Assembly (NCBI GenBank): GCA_910589415.1
Contig: OU342638.1
Location: 10,208,014 to 10,272,013 of the forward strand
Reading direction: 5' to 3'
Source: Malachius bipustulatus
Taxonomy: Eukaryota > Arthropoda > Insecta > Coleoptera > Melyridae
DNA: 64,000 bases
The translations under genes and the position numbers were made by a program. Positions 11,205 to 25,221 of this stretch are shown here, one piece after another (position 1 is the stretch's first letter; each line of letters begins with the position of its first letter). The notes under the pieces are model-generated. The model had not been told where the DNA came from. It worked only from the letters and a program-made list of their open reading frames with translations, and did not search any database.

Positions 11205-11728
11205 TTGCCTTGTGTTGATTAAAAGTGGCATCATTTCAAGCATACCGAGATCGTATTAATAAAGCTTTGGAACCCAAATCCCAATGGACCCAATGACAAC
11301 GAAGTATGTCCGAGTCTTACGTTAACCGGCTCTTTTTCAAAGAGACTTATTAATAATCGCTAATTAGCGATTGGGAAATCTCCCCCTTTATATCATTCCA
11401 ATGAAATTGTTGAGGTGAATGCAGAAACCCCAACCAATGAGGAAATAAATGTCAAAAGGAAGAAATCAATAATGGATTATATCGAAACACAAGTTACAAT
11501 AATTGGAGTTTTAGGTCTTCCTTAGCCTAATTGTACCCAGATTTGAGATTTATTTCAAAATATCTACCCTGGCTAGAATCTTTAAAGTTTAAACCTATAA
11601 AAGACCACTTATTTCTACAAGTCAGGCTTACAAGGCTCCCGGTCACAACACTCCATAACTGTTATTTTAACTAAAGAGGATTCATCTTCAATAAATCTTC
11701 ATTTTGGTACCATATAAATGATATTATC

Positions 11729-12998
11729 TAGGGATGCAACGAATATTCGGCAACTATTCGGCGAGCGTAATATTCGGCCATTTTGCCGAATATTCTATTC
11801 GGCCGAATATTTATATTTGTCGCCGAATATCTCCGCCGAATATGTCTCACTTTTTATGAATGGATTATACCTACATATTTTTCAAGACATTTTAGGAAAC
11901 TCGTAAATAATAATGGCTTGAATCTATTGTTCATCACAGTTAATCCCTTAACAATAGACTACCTATCTACCTGAATATTTTTATAGCTGAATAGGACTCT
12001 TTTTCAAGCATTGACAGAATATTTTACACTTTAATTACAGCATCCTACCTGTAATTTAGCGGGTTTCGTAACTTGAAAAATACTAATTTATACCTACACA
12101 ATAATATTCCTATATTATCATCAATTGGCTATTAATTTTAGGGACTCTTCAGAGAAATTATGAAACAAAAATCAGAGATAACACAGAACGCAGACTTCAT
12201 GATTGTATAAAAATTTAAAAGAATTTCTGTTTTCAAGTGGGTCCTTTCAATTTGTAAACAAACCACTTATACTCAATGGTTAGGGGAAAGGCGAGTATAT
12301 GGTAAAAGAAAAGGACAAAGTTCATATCTACCCATTTCACCAAAAGAGACAAACAACAATAATGGAAATATGGGATGACTTCATGAATCAGATTCCAGTG
12401 TTGACGGTAATGGGCTATAAATCAACAATAAATCACACTTCACCTTTTGAATTTTAGAAATTTCTTATTCATTCTTGAAATCTAACAAATTTAATAACAT
12501 TGTTCCTCTTGTGTTTTATTATAGGGGGGTGATTGATGAACTTATAGAAATTGCTTACACTTTACCTACTCGCTTGAAATTTCAATGACAGGATAGTAAC
12601 AAAAAGATAAAGTACCCAGGTACCTACGTCTAAGAATAATTGATTATTTACTGAAAACTGATCAATAAAGTCAATAAAAATCACCCAACAATAGCGCTGA
12701 AACGGTTCCTTTCCGAGAATTTATTGTTTCATTAGGTACCTAAAATCCAACCTATAAAGCACATGAATGACTGAAAGATGCATGTAAAAAACTGGTTATG
12801 GACAAGTTGGACAACCCTCAAATAAAATAAAGATAAAGAAAAGAAGCCTGTTCGAGCTGACACTGTGGACTCACCAGGAATTAAAAATTTCTCAAAACCA
12901 TAATATTCGGCGGGCCGAATATTCGGATTCGGCCGAATACTAATGGCAGAATATTCGTATTCGGTATTCGGCAAAAATCGGTATTCGTTGCATCCCTA
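11729..12998. mobile_element. Non-autonomous hAT-like element in array copy 1
   Basis: Present only in copy 1; the other copies run straight through. Flanked by the 8-bp direct repeat ATATTATC (11721-11728 and 12999-13006), the hAT hallmark. The ends TAGGGATGCAACGAATATTC and its complement are inverted repeats. Near both ends the string AATATTCGGC recurs many times, like subterminal transposase-binding repeats. 1270 bp, no transposase ORF. Confidence 0.9.
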
Positions 12999-13751
12999 AT
13001 ATTATCAAACCTTGTTATCAAGAATATTGAGTTACAACAATTATTATTGTTCATTTTTAAATCAAGTAACCAGGCCCAACCTGCAAACCTGATATGGGAA
13101 AGTTTACACTTAATTTGTTGTTCCCTTGTCATTATACATCAACGAATTTATTATATTCGGATTCGGTGATCATAATCGCAACTAGCAGGAAGAGGCTGAG
13201 CGAAAGACAGTAACTAAATTAAGATTTTTTGGCAGATGAAAAATATGCTGTAAAAATCTTTTAGTAGCACATTGCTTGCATGTGCTCTAGTAAGTGCCCC
13301 CTCCCCCACTTTTTTCTTCTTAGAGCAACTTCACTTATTCACTTGTATGACGAAATCGGATATGTTTTCCAAGACCTGTATTTAAAAACTTGCATTTTAA
13401 TTTTTTGCTATTTTGTTTAAATTTCTAAAAACTCCTCGATCGACATGAAAATGTTATCAATATTAGTGTATTCTTTTAGCAGCTGATCGTAGGTAGGAAA
13501 TTTCACGAAAGTAGGTACCTACTCATAGAATAGTTTAATGCGTGGTAATAGAACTTGCTGCTCTTTACACAATTTTTTCAAGAGAACAAGAAGGACCTCC
13601 TCTACCCTCCAGTAACCCCCCCCCCCCCCTCTTACCCAGGTGACAATTTAAACAACTAACAACAACGTTGTTGCTTAATATTTAAATACCACGTGCCTAA
13701 AAACAATGTTATTAAGTTTTTATTAAGACTCGGACATTCGGTGCCAACATT

Positions 13752-14664
13752 AGCTGGCCACACACACAGAGGTTAACCCGCCTGTTCTAACCGCTGCAGA
13801 TATGTCTGCAGATAAGTCTGCCGGTTTAATACGCCACAGATCAAACCATCGTGGTCCACTAACGCAAAACAAAAATGCACAGATCAGTCTTCCACAGTTG
13901 ATCTGTCACACGCCAAATCGCTTGTTCGTGGGCAAAACCCACAGATTTATCCGCGGATTAAACTGAAACTGTGGAATTTCGGTTTGACGAAAGTTTTGTT
14001 TTGACATGCGTCATAAACTGCAAGAATAATGCTTAAAATGTTTCGTAATAAAAAAAGGTTCTTTGCTGTGAAATAATAGTTAATGCAAATAATGCAAACA
14101 ATTAATAATGGAAAATAGGGGTGTCACAAAGAGACGTTCTAAATGGGTTAAAAGTTAAGAAAAAAAAGTTGCTTAAGAAAAAGCAACTCAACTTATTTCT
14201 ACTAATAGGAGATAAGAGCAAATGATCCTGAAATGATTCTTTCCGGAAACATCCATCTAAGATTTTGTACTTTCTTACTAACAAAATTTTGACCATGACT
14301 TGCAGTAGGTACCTAATAAAGTTTATCGTAAGCTTTCTTTTTTTGAATTTTTATTCGTGTAATCTTTGCTTTTAATTTTTCATAAAGCGGGATGCTCTTT
14401 GTAAATTTGTATGAGTTTTGTTAGAGAAGAGAACAGCCATTTCGGAAGACATATTATCCAATAAACTTTGACGATTAAAAAAAATGTGTGTACGAACTGT
14501 CTGTTAATTGACGGCCGAAGTTTTCATCCGCAGTGCAAACTGGCAGACAAGTCTGCACAGATGAAATCTGGCACGGCGATTACCCACTAACACAAGGATT
14601 AAACCGTAAGTTTCAACCGCCCCGTTCCAAACTGGCAAATCAACCTCTGTGTGTATGGCCAGCT
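13752..14664. mobile_element. 913-bp terminal-repeat element in array copy 1
   Basis: Absent from the other copies. The inverted ends AGCTGGCCACACACACAGAG and CTCTGTGTGTATGGCCAGCT are near-perfect, flanked by a 3-bp repeat ATT (13749-13751, 14665-14667). Subterminal short motifs around CAGATAAGTCTGC and CTGTGGA occur in both halves. No coding capacity. Superfamily uncertain; the 3-bp duplication fits PIF/Harbinger, although ATT is not its usual TWA target. Confidence 0.8.
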
Positions 14665-15494
14665 ATTGGGTTCAGACTTTGATTTGAAAGACTTTGAATC
14701 GTCTTCTACTGTCAATTTCGATGCAGTAGACAAATGTATTTTCATCGCTTGGGGTCAACCTTTGATATGGTATATTTGAATAATCTTCTGTTGTTAATTT
14801 TGATTCAGTAGACCAATTACAATACTTTTGATAGTATGATGTTAACATTTCATCTGGTAGACTTTGTTATTTCGCATCGCTGGTAGATATTGTTAATGCT
14901 GATTCAGTAGACCAATATGCTTCGAATCGTTTGGTGGAAACGTTTGATCTGGTAGACTTGGAATCATCTTCTGCTATTGTTAATTACTGATTCGGGCTTC
15001 TATTCTCACTTTATATCTGGTACTGTCTTCTGCTATCGATTCTGATACTTTGAATTTTTCAGGATAAGAGTACACTGCTGCCAATTTTTTATCGAGTAAA
15101 CTCTGATTAGTCTTCAATTACCAATCAATCTCTATCCAGTGGATAAATATTTGAATTAACTTTTGTTGCTAGCAGTAAATTATCGATTTGGCAGGATTTG
15201 GATGATCTGCTATCAAATCTGCATGGATGTTTAGATGGACTACCTATCTTTATAAATTCTTCTTAATATTTCTGTTTATAGCAGTGTACATTTGTTTTGT
15301 TGGTTCTGGATCGGTTATAATTTGAGTCGTCTTCTGTTTGCAATCTTCTTACTATTAGCTCAGTTCCTGGTAATAGAACATGTGAGTAATTCTGTTAGGA
15401 ATTGAACAAGACGTACCAAAAACAGTTGTCACTTTTTCTCTCCAACATTGCAGGACATCATCACTTGATAAGTTCTTGAATGGCAGCTTCTGAG

Positions 15495-17705
15495 TTGCCT
15501 TGTGTTGATTAAAAGTGGCATCATTTCAAGCATACCGAGATCGTATTAATAAAGCTTTGGAACCCAAATCCCAATGGACCCAATGACAACGAAGTATGTC
15601 CGAGTCTTACGTTAACCGGCTCTTTTTCAAAGAGACTTATTAATAATCGCTAATTAGCGATAGGGAAATCTCCCCCTTTATATCATTCCAATGAAATTGT
15701 TGAGGTGAATGCAGAAACCCCAACCAATGAGGAAATAAATGTCAAAAGGAAGAAATCAATAATGGATTATATCGAAACAAAAGTTACAATAATTGGAGTT
15801 TTAGGTCTTCCTTAGCCTAATTGTACCCAGATTTGAGATTTATTTCAAAATATCTACCCTGGCTAGAATCTTTAAACCTATAAAAGACCACTTATTTCTA
15901 CAAGTGGCGACTGTTTTCTTCAAAAAAAAAAAAAAAACATGACATGAAGTATACTCATAGGTCCATAACACTGACGCTGTTTCAAAATTTTACAGCTCTA
16001 CTCTACACTGGCAGTTAATAAGAAAAAGTCAGGCTTACAAGGCTCCCAGGTCACAACACTCCATAACTGTTATTTTAACTAAAGAGGATTCATCTTCAAT
16101 AAATCTTCATTTTGGTACCATAGAAATGATATTATCAAACCTTGTTATCAAGAATATTGAGTTACAACAATTATTATTGTTCATTTTTAAATCAAGTAAC
16201 CAGGCCCAACCTGCAAACCTGATATGGGAAAGTTTACACTTCATTTGTTGTTCCCTTGTCATTACACATCAACGAATTTACTATATTCGGATTCGGTGAT
16301 CATAATCGCAACTAGCAGGAAGAGGCTGAGCGAAAGACAGAACTAAATTAGGATTTTTTGGCAGATGAAAAATATGCTGTAAAAATCTTTTCGTAGCACA
16401 TTGCTTGCATGTGCTCTAGTAAGTGCCACCTCCCCCACTTTTTTCTTCTTAGAGCAACTTCACTTATTCACTAGTATGACGAAATCGGATATGTTTTCCA
16501 AGACCTGTATTTAAAAACTTGATTTTTAATTTTTTGCTATTTTGTTTAAATTAAATTTCTAAAAACTCCTCGATCGACATGAAAATGTTATCAATTTTAG
16601 TGTATTCTTTTGGCAGCTGATCGTAGGTAGGAAATTTCACGAAAGTAGGTACCTACTCATAGATTAGTTTAATGTGTGGTAATAGAACTTGCTGCTCTTT
16701 AGACAATTTTTTCAAGAGAACAAGAAGAACCTCCTCTACCCTCCAGTCACCCCCCCCCCCTCTTACCCAGGTGACAATATAAACAAATAACAACAACGTT
16801 GTTGCTTAATATTTAAATACCACGTGCCTAAAAACAATGTTATTAAGTTTTTATTAAGACTCGGACATTCGGTGCCAACATTGGGTTCAGACTTTGATTT
16901 GAAAGACTTTGAATCGTCTTCTACTGTCAATTTCGATGCAGTAGACAAATGTATTTTCATCGCTTGGGGTCAACCTTTGATATGGTATATTTGAATAATC
17001 TTCTGTTGTTAATTTTGATTCAGTAGACCAATTACAATACTTTTGATAGTATGATGTTAACATTTCATCTGGTAGACTTTGTTATTTCGCATCGCTGGTA
17101 GATATTGTTAATGCTGATTCAGTAGACCAATATGCTTCGAATCGTTTGGTGGAAACGTTTGATCTGGTAGACTTGGAATCGTCTTCTGCTATTGTTAATT
17201 ACTGATTCGGGCTTCTATTCTCACTTTATATCTGGTACTGTCTTCTGCTATCGATTCTGATACTTTGAATTTTTCAAGATAAGAGTACACTGCTGCCAAT
17301 TTTTTATCGAGTAAACTCTGATTAGTCTTCAATTACCAATCAATCTCTATCCAGTGGAACTTTGAATTAACTTTTGTTGCTAGCAGTAAATTATCGATTT
17401 GGCAGGATTTGGATGATCTGCTATCAAATCTGCATGGATGTTTAGATGGACTACCTATCTTTATAAATTCTTCTTAATATTTCTGTTTATAGCAGTGTAC
17501 ATTTGTTTTGTTGGTTCTGGATCGGTTATAATTTGAGTCGTCTTCTGTTTGCAATCTTCTTACTATTAGCTCAGTTCCTGGTAATAGAACATGCGAGTAA
17601 TTCTGTTAGGAATTGAACAAGACGTACCAAAAACAGTTGTCACTTTTTCTCTCCAACATTGCAGGACATCATCACTTGATAAGTTCTTGAATGGCAGCTT
17701 TTGAG
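15495..17705. repeat. Array copy 2 (type B)
   Basis: Cleanest reference unit, 2211 bp. Type B marks: GCGATAGG near 15655, AGACAGAACTAAATTAGG near 16335, GAATCGTCTTC near 17178 and CCAGTGGAACTTTG near 17352. It contains the segment of about 130 bp that copy 1 lacks. Confidence 0.9.
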
Positions 17706-19921
17706 TTGCCTTGTGTTGATTAAAAGTGGCATCATTTCAAGCATACCGAGATCGTATTAATAAAGCTTTGGAACCCAAATCGCAATGGACCCAATGACAA
17801 CGAAGTATGTCCGAGTCTTACGTTAACCGGCTCTTTTTCAAAGAGACTTATTAATATTCGCTAATTAGCGATTGGGAAATCTCCCCCTTTATATCATTCC
17901 AATGAAATTGTTGAGGTGAATGCAGAAACCCCAACCAATGAGGAAATAAATGTCAAAAGGAAGAAATCAATAATGGATTATATCGAAACAAAAGTTACAA
18001 TAATTGGAGTTTTAGGTCTTCCTTAGCCTAATTGTACCCAGATTTGAGATTTATTTCAAAATATCTACCCTGGCTAGAATCTTTAAACCTATAAAAGACC
18101 ACTTATTTCTACAAGTGGCGACTGTTTTCTTCAAAAAAAAAAAAAAACATGACATGAAGTATACTCATAGGTCCATAACACTGACGCTGTTTCAAAATTT
18201 TACAGCTCTACTCTACACTGGCAGTTAATAAGAAAAAGTCAGGCTTACAAGGCTCCCAGGTCACAACACTCCATAACTGTTATTTTAACTAAAGAGGATT
18301 CATCTTCAATAAATCTTCATTTTGGTACCATAGAAATGATATTATCAAACCTTGTTATCAAGAATATTGAGTTACAACAATTATTATTGTTCATTTTTAA
18401 ATCAAGTAACCAGGCCCAACCTGCAAACCTGATATGGGAAAGTTTACACTTCATTTGTTGTTCCCTTGTCATTATACATCAACGAATTTATTATATTCGG
18501 ATTCGGTGATCATAATCGCAACTAGCAGGAAGAGGCTGAGCGAAAGACAGTAACTAAATTAAGATTTTTTGGCAGATGAAAAATATGCTCTAAAAATCTT
18601 TTAGTAGCACATTGCTTGCATGTGCTCTAGTAAGTGCCCCCTCCCCCACTTTTTTCTTTTTAGAGCAACTTCACTTATTCACTAGTATGACGAAATCGGA
18701 TATGTTTTCCAAGACCTGTATTTAAAAACTGGCTTTTTAATTTTTTGCTATTTTGTTTAAATTAAATTTCTAAAAACTCCTCGATCGACATGAAAATGTT
18801 ATCAATTTTAGTGTATTCTTTTGGCAGCTGATCGTAGGTAGGCATTTTCACGAAAGTAGGTACCTACTCATAGAATAGTTTAATGTGTGGTAATAGAACT
18901 TGCTGCTCTTTAGACAATTTTTTCAAGAGAACAAGAAGGACCTCCTCTACCCTCCAGTCACTCCCCCCCCCTTCTTACCCAGGTGACAATATAAACAAAT
19001 AACAACAACGTTGTTGCTTAATATTTAAATACCACGTGCCTAAAAACAATGTTATTAAGTTTTTATTAAGACTCGGACATTCGGTGCCAACATTGGGTTC
19101 AGACTTTGATTTGAAAGACTTTGAATCGTCTTCTACTGTCAATTTCGATGCAGTAGACAAATGTATTTTCATCGCTTGGGGTCAACCTTTGATATGGTAT
19201 ATTTGAATAATCTTCTGTTGTTAATTTTGATTCAGTAGACCAATTACAATACTTTTGATAGTATGATGTTAACATTTCATCTGGTAGACTTTGTTATTTC
19301 GCATCGCTGGTAGATATTGTTAATGCTGATTCAGTAGACCAATATGCTTCGAATCGTTTGGTGGAAACGTTTGATCTGGTAGACTTGGAATCATCTTCTG
19401 CTATTGTTAATTACTGATTCGGGCTTCTATTCTCACTTTATATCTGGTACTGTCTTCTGCTATCGATTCTGATACTTTGAATTTTTCAGGATAAGAGTAC
19501 ACTGCTGCCAATTTTTTATCGAGTAAACTCTGATTAGTCTTCAATTACCAATCAATCTCTATCCAGTGGATAAATATTTGAATTAACTTTTGTTGCTAGC
19601 AGTAAATTATCGATTTGGCAGGATTTGGATGATCTGCTATCAAATCTGCATGGATGTTTAGATGGACTACCTATCTTTATAAATTCTTCTTAATATTTCT
19701 GTTTATAGCAGTGTACATTTGTTTTGTTGGTTCTGGATCGGTTATAATTTGAGTCGTCTTCTGTTTGCAATCTTCTTACTATTAGCTCAGTTCCTGGTAA
19801 TAGAACATGTGAGTAATTCTGTTAGGAATTGAACAAGACGTACCAAAAACAGTTGTCACTTTTTCTCTCCAACATTGCAGGACATCATCACTTGATAAGT
19901 TCTTGAATGGCAGCTTCTGAG
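17706..19921. repeat. Array copy 3 (type A)
   Basis: 2216 bp. It carries the type A marks shared with copy 1: GCGATTGG near 17868, AGACAGTAACTAAATTAAG near 18545, GAATCATCTTC near 19388 and CCAGTGGATAAATATTTG near 19563. Confidence 0.85.
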
Positions 19922-22130
19922 TTGCCTTGTGTTGATTAAAAGTGGCATCATTTCAAGCATACCGAGATCGTATTAATAAAGCTTTGGAACCCAAATCCCA
20001 ATGGACCCAATGACAACGAAGTATGTCCGAGTCTTACGTTAACCGGCTCTTTTTCAAAGAGACTTATTAATAATCGCTAATTAGCGATAGGGAAATCTCC
20101 CCCTTTATATCATTCCAATGAAATTGTTGAGGTGAATGCAGAAACCCCAACCAATGAGGAAATAAATGTCAAAAGGAAGAAATCAATAATGGATTATATC
20201 GAAACAAAAGTTACAATAATTGGAGTTTTAGGTCTTCCTTAGCCTAATTGTACCCAGATTTGAGATTTATTTCAAAATATCTACCCTGGCTAGAATCTTT
20301 AAACCTATAAAAGACCACTTATTTCTACAAGTGGCGACTGTTTTCTTCAAAAAAAAAAAAAAACATGACATGAAGTATACTCATAGGTCCATAACACTGA
20401 CGCTGTTTCAAAATTTTACAGCTCTACTCTACACTGGCAGTTAATAAGAAAAAGTCAGGCTTACAAGGCTCCCAGGTCACAACACTCCATAACTGTTATT
20501 TTAACTAAAGAGGATTCATCTTCAATAAATCTTCATTTTGGTACCATAGAAATGATATTATCAAACCTTGTTATCAAGAATATTGAGTTACAACAATTAT
20601 TATTGTTCATTTTTAAATCAAGTAACCAGGCCCAACCTGCAAACCTGATATGGGAAAGTTTACACTTCATTTGTTGTTCCCTTGTCATTATACATCAACG
20701 AATTTACTATATTCGGATTCGGTGATCATAATCGCAACTAGCAGGAAGAGGCTGAGCGAAAGACAGAACTAAATTAGGATTTTTTGGCAGATGAAAAATA
20801 TGCTGTAAAAATCTTTTCGTAGCACATTGCTTGCATGTGCTCTAGTAAGTGCCCCCTCCCCCACTTTTTTCTTCTTAGAGCAACTTCACTTATTCACTAG
20901 TATGACGAAATCGGATATGTTTTCCAAGACCTGTATTTAAAAACTTGATTTTTAATTTTTTGCTATTTTGTTTAAATTAAATTTCTAAAAACTCCTCGAT
21001 CGACATGAAAATGTTATCAATTTTAGTGTATTCTTTTGGCAGCTGATCGTAGGTACAAAATTTCACGAAAGTAGGTACCTACTCATAGATTAGTTTAATG
21101 TGTGGTAATAGAACTTGCTGCTCTTCAGACAATTTTTTCAAGAGAACAAGAAGAACCTCCTCTACCCTCCAGTCACCCCCCCCCCTCTTACCCAGGTGAC
21201 AATATAAACAAATAACAACAACGTTGTTGCTTAATATTTAAATACCACGTGCCTAAAAACAATGTTATTAAGTTTTTATTAAGACTCGGACATTCGGTGC
21301 CAACATTGGGTTCAGACTTTGATTTGAAAGACTTTGAATCGTCTTCTACTGTCAATTTCGATGCAGTAGACAAATGTATTTTCATCGCTTGGGGTCAACC
21401 TTTGATATGGTATATTTGAATAATCTTCTGTTGTTAATTTTGATTCAGTAGACCAATTACAATACTTTTGATAGTATGATGTTAACATTTCATCTGGTAG
21501 ACTTTGTTATTTCGCATCGCTGGTAGATATTGTTAATGCTGATTCAGTAGACCAATATGCTTCGAATCGTTTGGTGGAAACGTTTGATCTGGTAGACTTG
21601 GAATCGTCTTCTGCTATTGTTAATTACTGATTCGGGCTTCTATTCTCACTTTATATCTGGTACTGTCTTCTGCTATCGATTCTGATACTTTGAATTTTTC
21701 AGGATAAGAGTACACTGCTGCCAATTTTTTATCGAGTAAACTCTGATTAGTCTTCAATTACCAATCAATCTCTATCCAGTGGAACTTTGAATTAACTTTT
21801 GTTGCTAGCAGTAAATTATCGATTTGGCAGGATTTGGATGATCTGCTATCAAATCTGCATGGATGTTTAGATGGACTACCTATCTTTATAAATTCTTCTT
21901 AATATTTCTGTTTATAGCAGTGTACATTTGTTTTGTTGGTTCTGGATCGGTTATAATTTGAGTCGTCTTCTGTTTGCAATCTTCTTACTATTAGCTCAGT
22001 TCCTGGTAATAGAACATGTGAGTAATTCTGTTAGGAATTGAACAAGACGTACCAAAAACAGTTGTCACTTTTTCTCTCCAACATTGCAGGACATCATCAC
22101 TTGATAAGTTCTTGAATGGCAGCTTCTGAG
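19922..22130. repeat. Array copy 4 (type B)
   Basis: 2209 bp, with all four type B marks, as in copies 2 and 5. It differs from copy 2 in only a few bases, for example a three-base change near 21056. Confidence 0.85.
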
Positions 22131-24342
22131 TTGCCTTGTGTTGATTAAAAGTGGCATCATTTCAAGCATACCGAGATCGTATTAATAAAGCTTTGGAACC
22201 CAAATCCCAATGGACCCAATGACAACGAAGTATGTCCGAGTCTTACGTTAACCGGCTCTTTTTCAAAGAGACTTATTAATAATCGCTAATTAGCGATAGG
22301 GAAATCTCCCCCTTTATATCATTCCAATGAAATTGTTGAGGTGAATGCAGAAACCCCAACCAATGAGGAAATAAATGTCAAAAGGAAGAAATCAATAATG
22401 GATTATATCGAAACAAAAGTTACAATAATTGGAGTTTTAGGTCTTCCTTAGCCTAATTGTACCCAGATTTGAGATTTATTTCAAAATATCTACCCTGGCT
22501 AGAATCTTTAAACCTATAAAAGACCACTTATTTCTACAAGTGGCGACTGTTTTCTTCAAAAAAAAAAAAACATGACATGAAGTATACTCATAGGTCCATA
22601 ACACTGACGCTGTTTCAAAATTTTACAGCTCTACTCTACACTGGCAGTTAATAAGAAAAAGTCAGGCTTACAAGGCTCCCAGGTCACAACACTCCATAAC
22701 TGTTATTTTAACTAAAGAGGATTCATCTTCAATAAATCTTCATTTTGGTACCATAGAAATGATATTATCAAACCTTGTTATCAAGAATATTGAGTTACAA
22801 CAATTATTATTGTTCATTTTTAAATCAAGTAACCAGGCCCAACCTGCAAACCTGATATGGGAAAGTTTACACTTCATTTGTTGTTCCCTTGTCATTATAC
22901 ATCAACGAATTTACTATATTCGGATTCGGTGATCATAATCGCAACTAGCAGGAAGAGGCTGAGCGAAAGACAGAACTAAATTAGGATTTTTTGGCAGATG
23001 AAAAATATGCTGTAAAAATCTTTTCGTAGCACATTGCTTGCATGTGCTCTAGTAAGTGCCCCCTCCCCCACTTTTTTCTTCTTAGAGCAACTTCACTTAT
23101 TCACTAGTATGACGAAATCGGATATGTTTTCCAAGACCTGTATTTAAAAACTTGATTTTTAATTTTTTGCTATTTTGTTTAAATTAAATTTCTAAAAACT
23201 CCTCGATCGACATGAAAATGTTATCAATTTTAGTGTATTCTTTTGGCAGCTGATCGTAGGTAGGAAATTTCACGAAAGTAGGTACCTACTCATAGATTAG
23301 TTTAATGTGTGGTAATAGAACTTGCTGCTCTTTAGACAATTTTTTCAAGAGAACAAGAAGAACCTCCTCTACCCTCCAGTCCCCCCCCCCCCCCCCCTCT
23401 TACCCAGGTGACAATATAAACAAATAACAACAACGTTGTTGCTTAATATTTAAATACCACGTGCCTAAAAACAATGTTATTAAGTTTTTATTAAGACTCG
23501 GACATTCGGTGCCAACATTGGGTTCAGACTTTGATTTGAAAGACTTTGAATCGTCTTCTACTGTCAATTTCGATGCAGTAGACAAATGTATTTTCATCGC
23601 TTGGGGTCAACCTTTGATATGGTATATTTGAATAATCTTCTGTTGTTAATTTTGATTCAGTAGACCAATTACAATACTTTTGATAGTATGATGTTAACAT
23701 TTCATCTGGTAGACTTTGTTATTTCGCATCGCTGGTAGATATTGTTAATGCTGATTCAGTAGACCAATATGCTTCGAATCGTTTGGTGGAAACGTTTGAT
23801 CTGGTAGACTTGGAATCGTCTTCTGCTATTGTTAATTACTGATTCGGGCTTCTATTCTCACTTTATATCTGGTACTGTCTTCTGCTATCGATTCTGATAC
23901 TTTGAATTTTTCGGGATAAGAGTACACTGCTGCCAATTTTTTATCGAGTAAACTCTGATTAGTCTTCAATTACCAATCAATCTCTATCCAGTGGAACTTT
24001 GAATTAACTTTTGTTGCTAGCAGTAAATTATCGATTTGGCAGGATTTGGATGATCTGCTATCAAATCTGCATGGATGTTTAGATGGACTACCTATCTTTA
24101 TAAATTCTTCTTAATATTTCTGTTTATAGCAGTGTACATTTGTTTTGTTGGTTCTGGATCGGTTATAATTTGAGTCGTCTTCTGTTTGCAATCTTTTTAC
24201 TATTAGCTCAGTTCCTGGTAATAGAACATGTGAATAATTCTGTTAGGAATTGAACAAGACGTACCAAAAACAGTTGTCACTTTTTCTCTCCAACATTGCA
24301 GGACATCATCACTTGATAAGTTCTTGAATGGCAGCTTCTGAG
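22131..24342. repeat. Array copy 5 (type B)
   Basis: 2212 bp with type B marks. Its poly-C run (about 23381-23397) is the longest of the set and its poly-A run the shortest, showing slippage between copies. Confidence 0.85.
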
Positions 24343-25056
24343 TTGCCTTGTGTTGATTAAAAGTGGCATCATTTCAAGCATACCGAGATCGTATTAATAA
24401 AGCTTTGGAACCCAAATCCCAATGGACCCAATGACAACGAAGTATGTCCGAGTCTTACGTTAACCGGCTCTTTTTCAAAGAGACTTATTCAATGATCGCC
24501 AATTAGCGATTGGGAAATCTCCCCTTTTATATAATTTCAATAGAGTTGTTGAACCCAGATTTGAGATTTATTTCAAAATATCTACCCTGGCTAGAATGTT
24601 AAACCTATAAAAGACAACTTGGCGGCTACAAGTGGCAGCTGTTCTCTTAAAAAAAAACATATGACAAGAAGTTTACTCGTAGACCCATAACTCTGGAGCT
24701 GTTTTAAAAGTTTACAGCTCTACTCTACACTGGCAGTTAGTAAGCAAAAGTCAGGCTTACAAGGCTCCCAGGTGACAACACTCCATAACTGTTATTTTAA
24801 CTAAAGAGGATTCATCTCAAGGTGGCAACTAGTCATAATAAATGCAGATCTCCACCAAGCGAAATTCGTGATTCAAACATTCAAAAAACGATTAAAAAAA
24901 GTACGTTCTCTTGTAAATCGATCAATCTCCCCTCTTTGCAAGATTAACCTACAATTACGTTGTCAAGCTTTTTTGTTTGTTTATATTATTGTTATAAAAT
25001 TATAAAGCCTTGTTTAAGCAAGATTTGTAGTTTTACACAACAATGTGTTACACTTA

Positions 25057-25221
25057 AGCCCGTATTCATCAATAAATATAACCTCTGGGGTTATATTTTG
25101 GAACATGCCATTGGTTCAAAATTCGTAGCGTTCGTAGGCTTTGAGCAGTAGACCAATCAGCTGTCAGAAAATTCAAAATATAACCCCAGAGTTATATTTT
25201 GAAGTTTGATGAATACGGACA
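25057..25221. mobile_element. 165-bp PIF/Harbinger-like MITE in the diverged array copy
   Basis: TTA direct repeats at 25054-25056 and 25222-25224. The inverted ends are built on CCGTATTCATCAA, and inner inverted repeats on TATAACC(C)C(T/A)GGGGTTATATTTTG. The length, TTA target and ends all fit a Harbinger-driven MITE. Not present in copies 1-5. Confidence 0.75.

Noticed and set aside
16763..23597. A 65-codon minus-strand ORF repeated identically in four array copies (16763, 18975, 21188, 23400)
   Set aside because: It recurs only because the 2.2-kb unit is tandemly copied. It starts in AT-rich DNA, ends in the poly-C run and has no domain; copy 1 lacks it without other signs of selection.
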